Below, one piece after another: positions 1 to 4,500 of a DNA stretch of 6,359 bases (the first letter of the stretch is position 1; the number at the start of each line of letters is the position of its first letter). Origin of the DNA: Deltaproteobacteria bacterium (GTDB taxonomy: Bacteria > Myxococcota_A > UBA9160 > JAFDET01); assembly GCA_019310195.1 (NCBI GenBank), contig JAFDET010000184.1, positions 1 to 6,359 on the forward strand, in the 5' to 3' direction. Below the pieces are notes generated by a model. It searched no databases and was not told the DNA's origin. It saw only the letters and a list, made by a program, of their open reading frames with translations. The position numbers and the translations under genes were made by a program.

Positions 1-198
1 GACCAGGAGATGGACGGCTACGCCGAGATGGGCACGATCTCCAGCCAGTTCTACCCCGACTGGTTCGACATGCCTGAGGGCAAGGAAGGCGGCGCCTCCT
101 TCACCGAGAAGCGTCCGCCCCGCTTCTGGAGTCTCCGCAAGCGTGAGGCCGAGATGCGCAAGCAGCTGATCGACGAGTACGAGCGCGAGGACGGGTAG
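1..198 (+). CDS. Enoyl-CoA hydratase/isomerase (crotonase) family protein, C-terminal end only
   Basis: The frame is open from the left edge to a TAG at 196-198, giving 65 residues; the ATG at 10 is internal, because the frame runs upstream of it without a stop. The visible part carries a typical crotonase C-terminal pattern: an aromatic-rich stretch (FYPDWFDMPEGKEG) leading into EGGASFTEKRPPRFW, which matches the EG-x-x-AF-x-EKR-x-P-x-F signature at the end of many enoyl-CoA hydratases and naphthoyl-CoA-synthase-like members. A charged helix ending in YEREDG follows. The oxyanion-hole and catalytic Glu regions are outside the window, so hydratase, isomerase or ring-hydrolase activity cannot be told apart. 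The gene is convergent with the minus-strand operon. A role in the same CoA-thioester pathway is plausible but is only inferred from proximity. Confidence 0.72.
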   Translation, partial: DQEMDGYAEMGTISSQFYPDWFDMPEGKEGGASFTEKRPPRFWSLRKREAEMRKQLIDEYEREDG

Positions 199-236
199 CC
201 CGGGAGCCGCGCGCCGGGAGCGTGCCGCGCAGCGCA

Positions 237-1478
237 TCATGCCTTGCGCGCCTTCTCGATCTCGGCGGGCGTGGCAGCGGCCCCGTCCTCCAACAGCTTC
301 GCCACCTCTTCCGGGCTGTAGCCCAGCTCCGCCAGGATCTCCCGGCTGTGCTGGCCGTGCAGCGGCGGCGGCTGGCGCACCTGGCACGGCGTGCCGTGGA
401 AGTGGATCGGCACGCCCGTAACGTCCACGGGCCCGAGCTTCGGGTGCTCCAGGGTCACGATCATCCCGTTGTGGCGGATCTGGGGATCCCGCGCGACTTC
501 CTCGGCCCCGTTGACCGGAGCGCACAGCACGTCCGCGGCCACGAGCCGTTCCTGGAGGTCGTCGACCGTGAAGTCCTTGCAGCGCTCGTCGATCAGTCGA
601 TCCAGCTCGTCTTCGTTCTCGAGCCGCCGATCGATGCTCTCGAAGCGCGGGTCGTCCGTCCACGTGACCTCGAGTCCCTTGCACAAATTGCGGAAGAACT
701 TCTCGCCCGGGCAGGTGATGACCGCCTTGCGGCCGTCGCCGCAGGTATAGATTCCCGAGGGCGCGAAGTAGAGGCTGCGATTTCCGGTACGCGGCGTCGG
801 CTCCCCGGCGATGAGATAGGTGCCGAGAGCGCTGGCCTGGGCGTGCAGCAGGGCATCGAGCAGGGAGATGTCGATCCGCTGGCCCTCGCCGGTCTGGTCC
901 CGCGTGCGCAGCGCGGTGAGTGCCGCCGTGGACACCAGCAGCGAGGTCATCACGTCGATCATGGGAACAGTCACGCGCACGGGCTCGCCGTCGGGGTCAC
1001 CGTTGAGGGCGAGCAGACCGCCGAAGCCCTGCGCCAGGAAGTCGATTCCCGGACGGCCGGCGTAGGGACCGTCGGCCCCGAAGGCCGTGACGCCGATCCA
1101 GATGATGTCCGGGCGGTGCGCCCGCACCTGCTCGTAGTGGAGCCCCAGCTTGGAGAGAGCGGGCTCGCGGATGTTCGTGATCAGGACGTCCGACGTGGCG
1201 GCGAGGCGAGCAAAGGCCTCGCGACCGGCTTCGCGCTTCAGCTCCAGGACGATCCCCCGCTTGCTGCGGTTCAGGCTCAGGAAGGGCGAGCGCTCCCCGT
1301 CCCGCTCGGGACCCAGGTGGCGGCTGTCGTCGCCCCAGTGAGACTCGACCTTGATGACATCGGCCCCCAGGTCGCCCATCAGCGTGGCCCCGTAGGGCCC
1401 GGCCAGCATGGTGGCCATGTCCAGAACCCGGATTCCCGCGAGGGGACCGCGGGACAGATCGGGGATCGAAACGCTCAT
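237..1478 (-). CDS. Class III (CaiB/BaiF) CoA-transferase, canonical member
   Basis: A 413-residue protein of usual family length (about 380-430). Members move CoA between acyl-CoA donors and carboxylic acids through an aspartyl-CoA thioester intermediate in the cytoplasm. The N-terminus has the standard LAGIRVLD and GDLGADVIKVE motifs of the Rossmann-like domain. The NRSKRGIVLELK motif lies near residue 70 and GPYAGRPGIDFLAQ near residue 137. The catalytic Asp is D175 in VPMIDVMTSL, followed by TGEGQRIDISL near 197. The C-terminus has PPLHGQHSREILAELGYS, typical of the family. The ATG at 1476-1478 is chosen because GGGAG lies five bases upstream. An in-frame GTG at 1488-1490 would add four residues but would overlap that ribosome site. 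It is the last gene of the run, 19 bases after the preceding stop. It resembles formyl-CoA/crotonobetainyl-type enzymes more than its two neighbours do. The acid substrate is unknown. Confidence 0.93.
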   Translation of the reverse strand: MSVSIPDLSRGPLAGIRVLDMATMLAGPYGATLMGDLGADVIKVESHWGDDSRHLGPERDGERSPFLSLNRSKRGIVLELKREAGREAFARLAATSDVLITNIREPALSKLGLHYEQVRAHRPDIIWIGVTAFGADGPYAGRPGIDFLAQGFGGLLALNGDPDGEPVRVTVPMIDVMTSLLVSTAALTALRTRDQTGEGQRIDISLLDALLHAQASALGTYLIAGEPTPRTGNRSLYFAPSGIYTCGDGRKAVITCPGEKFFRNLCKGLEVTWTDDPRFESIDRRLENEDELDRLIDERCKDFTVDDLQERLVAADVLCAPVNGAEEVARDPQIRHNGMIVTLEHPKLGPVDVTGVPIHFHGTPCQVRQPPPLHGQHSREILAELGYSPEEVAKLLEDGAAATPAEIEKARKA

Positions 1479-1483
1479 TGGGT

Positions 1484-1488
1484 CTCCC
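1484..1488 (-). promoter_or_regulatory. Shine-Dalgarno of the last CoA-transferase
   Basis: The minus strand reads GGGAG here, five bases before the ATG at 1478-1476. It decides the start in favour of that ATG over the GTG at 1490-1488, which shares a base with the site. Confidence 0.75.
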
Positions 1489-1497
1489 ACGCGAAGC

Positions 1498-2709
1498 TCA
1501 CGGGATCACGCCCCGTTCCTTGAGCTCACCGATCCGGTCCCAGTCCATCTCGAGCACGTCGGCGAGGATCAGCTCGGTGTCCTGGCCGAGCTCCGGCCCG
1601 AGGGTCTCGACCCGTCCCGGCGTCTTGCTGAGGGTGATGGGCAGGCCACGAACCTCCACCTCGCGATTCACCTCGTCGCAGTGCGCCTTCACGAAATAGT
1701 CGTTCGCCCAGGCCTGGGGATCCCCGGCCACGTCCTTGAGGGTCTGGATCGGACTCGCCGAAATTCCCAGCGGCGTCCAGCGATCGATCCACTCCTGGGC
1801 GCTGCGCTCCTTCAGGATGCCGTCGAGCAACGCGATCAGCTCCTCGTTGTGCTCGGATCGCTTGTCTGCGGCGTCGAAGCGCGCATCCGCGGTCAGGTCC
1901 GGCTGGCCGAGGCTCTTGGAGAAGGCGGCCCAGTTCTCGTCGGTGTTCTCCAGGCACAGGAACACCCACTTGTCCTGCGCCGGGTAACGATTCCAGAGCG
2001 GGTTGCCCGCCTGCGTTCGCGACTGCTGCGTCGAGTAGAGCTCCCTGCGCGACGCCAGGAACGGCTGAAGCGTGGGGGCGGCCATGAAGAGCTGCGCGCC
2101 GTACAGCGATGCGTCGATGAACTGGCCTTGGCCCGTCTTCCGGCGCCGGTGGAGCGCCAGCAGGATGCCGAGCGCCGACAGGATGCCCCCGTAGGTGTCG
2201 CCGGAACCCATGCCCAGGTAGATGGGAGGCTGACCGGGCTCTCCCTGTCGGGTCATGATGCCCGTCAACGCCTGCACGTTGATGTCGTAGGAGGGCCGGT
2301 TGATCTCGAGGGCGTGGCCGTAGCCGGTGTTGGTGGCGTAGACCAGTCGCGGGTTGACCTCGCGCAGCTTCTCCCAGGTGAGCCCCCAGGCCTTCAGGTT
2401 CTCCATCTGGAAATTCGAGAGGAAGACGTCGGACTTCTCGACCAGGTCGTAGAAGAGCTTCTGGCCCTCCTCCTTCTTGAGGTCGATGGCCAGGCTCTTC
2501 TTGTTGCGGTTGATCACCTGGAAGTACTGGTTCCAGTCACCGATGGCGAGCGCCTTGATGCTGCGCACGCCCCGCGCCCCGTCGCCGGTGACCGGGCGCT
2601 CCACGTGGATCACCTCGGCGCCGAAGTCCGCCAGGTACTGCGCGCAGACCGGCCCCTGCAGCCACTGGGTGAGGTCGAGAACGCGGATGCCTTCGAGCGC
2701 CTTCTTCAC
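1498..2709 (-). CDS. Class III (CaiB/BaiF) CoA-transferase, Asp-bearing partner of the upstream paralog
   Basis: A 403-residue protein. Family motifs in order are ALEGIRVLDLT at residues 4-14, LADFGAEVIHVE at 26-37, NRNKKSLAIDLK at 68-79, and KTGQGQFIDASLYG at 191-204. The expected catalytic Asp is D171 in GMGSGDTYGG, ten residues before the ALGILLAL helix, as in canonical members. The glycine-loop region is unusual: residues 250-260 read FLCLENTDENW, a pattern shared with the upstream paralog (PDTDKYW) but not with the downstream one. The C-terminus (GPELGQDTELIL) is a degenerate form of the usual GQHT-EIL motif. The start is the GTG at 2709-2707, supported by GGGGGAG seven bases upstream. 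The frame stays open to 2817, but that extension is Arg-rich shadow coding inside the neighbour. The GTG overlaps the neighbour's TGA, so translation is probably coupled. It is likely the catalytic subunit of a heteromer; the substrate is unknown. Confidence 0.91.
   Translation of the reverse strand: MKKALEGIRVLDLTQWLQGPVCAQYLADFGAEVIHVERPVTGDGARGVRSIKALAIGDWNQYFQVINRNKKSLAIDLKKEEGQKLFYDLVEKSDVFLSNFQMENLKAWGLTWEKLREVNPRLVYATNTGYGHALEINRPSYDINVQALTGIMTRQGEPGQPPIYLGMGSGDTYGGILSALGILLALHRRRKTGQGQFIDASLYGAQLFMAAPTLQPFLASRRELYSTQQSRTQAGNPLWNRYPAQDKWVFLCLENTDENWAAFSKSLGQPDLTADARFDAADKRSEHNEELIALLDGILKERSAQEWIDRWTPLGISASPIQTLKDVAGDPQAWANDYFVKAHCDEVNREVEVRGLPITLSKTPGRVETLGPELGQDTELILADVLEMDWDRIGELKERGVIP
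2706..2709 (-). other. GTGA stop/start overlap
   Basis: The TGA stop of the upstream CoA-transferase (2708-2706) and the GTG start of the next (2709-2707) share bases in a GTGA. Such four-base overlaps usually mean that ribosomes terminate and reinitiate, which keeps the two products near equimolar. This suits two subunits of one enzyme. Confidence 0.85.
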
Positions 2710-3926
2710 GCGGCCGCTCCCCCGCCGACGATCCCGCCGGCCTCGAGCTCTTCGATCCGGGCGACCGTGTAGCCGAGCCGCTCCTGCAGGATCTCGGCGC
2801 CGTGCTGACCGACGCAAGGGGCCATGCCGCGCAGCCGCGCCGCGCTCTCGCTCATGTGGATCGGGAATCCCAGGCTCTGGATCGCACCGTGGCTCGGATG
2901 GTCCAGGTTCAGGATGTAGCGGTTGGCCGCAGCATTGTGATCCGCAGCCGGATAGTCGTACTTCTCGATCACGTCCGCCGGCAGCCGCTTGGCATCGAGC
3001 GCCTGCTTCCAGTGCGAGCCGGGCTGCGCGGTGAAGCGTTCCTCGAGCACCTGCATCATCTCGAGCCGATGCTCGCCGCAGCGCTTCTCGTGGCTGTCGA
3101 AGCGCGGGTCGTCCACCTCGAGGCCCACGACCTCGGCGAAGGCCGGCCAGTACTTGTCGGTATCCGGCATCGCCAGAGTGATCCAGCGGCCGTCCGCACT
3201 GGGGTACATCGGACCGCTCATGGGGTTGCCGGCATCCAGGCGGGACAGCGGCTCCAGGAAGCGGTCGTCCCGGATCGCCAGGTAGGCCTGCATGTCCAGG
3301 CTCTGGGAGTACATGTTGCCGCCGAAGAGCGACGCGTCCACCACCTGGCCTTCGCCGCTCTCCTCCCGGTGGTGGATCGCGAGCAGGATGCCGAGCGCCA
3401 GCATCACCGTCGTGTGCATCTGGCCGACGCCACTGTAGACCGGAGGCTCCCCGGGCTGGCCCAGGGTCGGCATCACGCCCGTCCGGGCAGCCGCCAGCTC
3501 GTCCAAGGCGGGCAGATCACGGTCCGGCCCCTCCGGCCCGAAGCCGGAGCCCCGGGCGAGAACGATGTCCGGCTTGAGTCGACACAGGCTTTCGTAGTCC
3601 CAACCCTGCTCGTCCAGCGCCGCCAAGGGCCGGTCCGTCAGGAACACGTCCGCGCCGGCCACGAGCTTCTCCAGGATCTCGCGGCCCGCGGGCTCGGCCA
3701 GGTTCACGGCCAGGCTCTGCTTGTTGCGGTGGGCGAGCTCGTCCAGGGAGTTCCAGCGCTCCGGGGGATGCATGCCGTCGCGGTTGTGATCCACCCGGCC
3801 GGACTCGGCCAGGTCTTCGACGCGGATCACCGTCGCTCCGAAGTCGCCCAGCAGCGCCCCGGCCAGCGAGGCGTAGAACTCGCTGGTGAAATCGATCACC
3901 ACCACGCCGTCGAGCGCCCGGCTCAT
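2706..3926 (-). CDS. Class III (CaiB/BaiF) CoA-transferase paralog lacking the catalytic Asp
   Basis: A 406-residue protein with a clear family fold signature: ALDGVVVIDFT at residues 4-14, LGDFGATVIRVEDL at 26-39, HRNKQSLAVNL at 67-77, ESGEGQVVDASLFG at 189-202, and GQHGAEILQERLGYT at 373-387. The catalytic Asp position is changed. Aligning the conserved ALGILLAI helix without gaps on the two downstream paralogs puts Q169 (SGVGQMHTTV) where they have Asp, and no Asp lies nearby. The NFRPG-type motif is also altered (TDRPLAAL, 97-104). The reading frame is intact throughout, so this is not decay by frameshift. The ATG at 3926-3924 is preceded by GAGG with a five-base spacer. The open frame continues to 4118, but that part overlaps the gamma-subunit gene in another frame and looks non-coding. 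It is probably a structural or substrate-binding subunit paired with the next gene; an unusual but active enzyme is the alternative. Confidence 0.9.
   Translation of the reverse strand: MSRALDGVVVIDFTSEFYASLAGALLGDFGATVIRVEDLAESGRVDHNRDGMHPPERWNSLDELAHRNKQSLAVNLAEPAGREILEKLVAGADVFLTDRPLAALDEQGWDYESLCRLKPDIVLARGSGFGPEGPDRDLPALDELAAARTGVMPTLGQPGEPPVYSGVGQMHTTVMLALGILLAIHHREESGEGQVVDASLFGGNMYSQSLDMQAYLAIRDDRFLEPLSRLDAGNPMSGPMYPSADGRWITLAMPDTDKYWPAFAEVVGLEVDDPRFDSHEKRCGEHRLEMMQVLEERFTAQPGSHWKQALDAKRLPADVIEKYDYPAADHNAAANRYILNLDHPSHGAIQSLGFPIHMSESAARLRGMAPCVGQHGAEILQERLGYTVARIEELEAGGIVGGGAAA
2717..2723 (-). promoter_or_regulatory. Shine-Dalgarno deciding a GTG start
   Basis: The minus strand reads GGGGGAG, seven bases before the GTG at 2709-2707. 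It lies within the codons for the Gly-rich tail of the upstream paralog. It supports the GTG as the true start rather than any codon further upstream. Confidence 0.75.
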
Positions 3927-3931
3927 GCTGA

Positions 3932-3935
3932 CCTC
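3932..3935 (-). promoter_or_regulatory. Shine-Dalgarno of the Asp-less CoA-transferase
   Basis: The minus strand reads GAGG, five bases before the ATG at 3926-3924. It lies in the 16-base gap after the gamma-subunit stop, and it rules for this ATG over the longer open frame reaching 4118. Confidence 0.65.
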
Positions 3936-3942
3936 GTGGGCC

Positions 3943-4485
3943 CTACCGCGACCACTCGCCAATCCGCTCGAGAGTCCGGTCCACGAACTCCGCCTCGTCG
4001 GGAAGCGGTCGACCGAGCCACTCGCGGTAGAAGGTGTCCAAGTCGGGCAGGAAATCGAAGTCCGGCGGGCAGCCACGCGGCACGGCCTCCACCTCGAGCT
4101 GGGAGCCACAGCCTCCACAGATGTACTCGCGGAGCTGGATCCAGTTCGGATCGGGCATCTCGCGACCCTTGTAGACCTCCGACATCGACTCCTCGTCGTC
4201 GCGCACGTGAATCAACGCGGAGAGCTTCCAGTTCACATGGTAGTCGCCGAAGTCCTGGCCACAGCGGCACTGGACGACCCGCTCTCCCCCTTTCGCGACG
4301 ATGAAGAGCATCGGGGTCAGCGGCAGCAGGATCGGCTCGTCGAATTCGACGCGCTCCTGCATGATCTCCAAGTACTTGTCGAAACGGTTCGTGTCCTTGG
4401 CGCTCTTCAGCATGTCCTGCGTGGCGGGCCAGGGAAGGACACCGTCGATCAGCTTCTCGATGTCGGCTTTGTGGAACTCGGCCAT
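3943..4485 (-). CDS. Acetone carboxylase gamma-type subunit
   Basis: A 180-residue soluble protein, close to the roughly 170-residue gamma subunit (AcxC type) of acetone carboxylase and its acetophenone carboxylase counterpart. What is visible: an N-terminal helical segment with IEKLIDGVLPW; then VVQCRCGQDFGDYHVNWK, with C73 and C75; then LREYICGGCGSQLEVEAVPRG, with C123 and C126; then DFDFLPDLDTFYREWLGRP. The CxC and CxxC pairs, with H83 nearby, look like a metal (probably zinc) site, in keeping with zinc reported for acetone carboxylase gamma. There is no signal peptide or membrane segment. The ATG follows AGAGGAAG, with seven bases between GGAAG and the start. The gene begins 13 bases after the alpha-subunit stop, as expected for subunits of one complex. 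A gamma subunit argues for a carboxylase rather than a hydantoinase or oxoprolinase. The substrate is not determinable. Confidence 0.83.
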   Translation of the reverse strand: MAEFHKADIEKLIDGVLPWPATQDMLKSAKDTNRFDKYLEIMQERVEFDEPILLPLTPMLFIVAKGGERVVQCRCGQDFGDYHVNWKLSALIHVRDDEESMSEVYKGREMPDPNWIQLREYICGGCGSQLEVEAVPRGCPPDFDFLPDLDTFYREWLGRPLPDEAEFVDRTLERIGEWSR

Positions 4486-4492
4486 GATCGGT

Positions 4493-4500
4493 CTTCCTCT
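4493..4500 (-). promoter_or_regulatory. Shine-Dalgarno of the gamma subunit, overlapping the alpha stop
   Basis: The minus strand reads AGAGGAAG, seven bases before the ATG at 4485-4483. Its first two bases are the AG of the alpha-subunit TAG stop (4501-4499). A terminating ribosome would therefore stop on the gamma ribosome site, which favours coupled synthesis of the two subunits. Confidence 0.7.

Noticed and set aside
199..218. Possible terminator between the convergent genes (CCCGG paired with CCGGG)
   Set aside because: Only a five-base stem with a ten-base loop and no T-run on either side. GC-rich DNA gives such pairs by chance, so it was not called.
222..1523. Long plus-strand open frame opposite the last CoA-transferase (433 residues)
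   Set aside because: Antisense shadow typical of high-GC DNA. The translation is rich in Arg, Ala and Gly with no family motif, while the minus strand encodes a clear CoA-transferase.
1408..2772. Plus-strand open frame of 454 residues across two CoA-transferase genes
   Set aside because: It spans the junction of two well-supported minus-strand genes and shows no recognisable domain; low-complexity Leu/Val/Arg composition.
2710..2817. N-terminal extension of the Asp-bearing CoA-transferase
   Set aside because: The 36 extra residues are mostly Arg, Gly and Asp, overlap the neighbour's coding sequence, and precede the strong GGGGGAG-GTG start.
3927..4118. N-terminal extension of the Asp-less CoA-transferase
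   Set aside because: The 64 extra residues lie mostly within the gamma-subunit gene in another frame and have no family similarity; the ATG at 3926 has its own ribosome site.
2802..4304. Plus-strand open frame of 500 residues
   Set aside because: Antisense to the Asp-less CoA-transferase and the gamma subunit. Its end is Arg/Ser/Pro-rich and it has no motif or convincing ribosome site.
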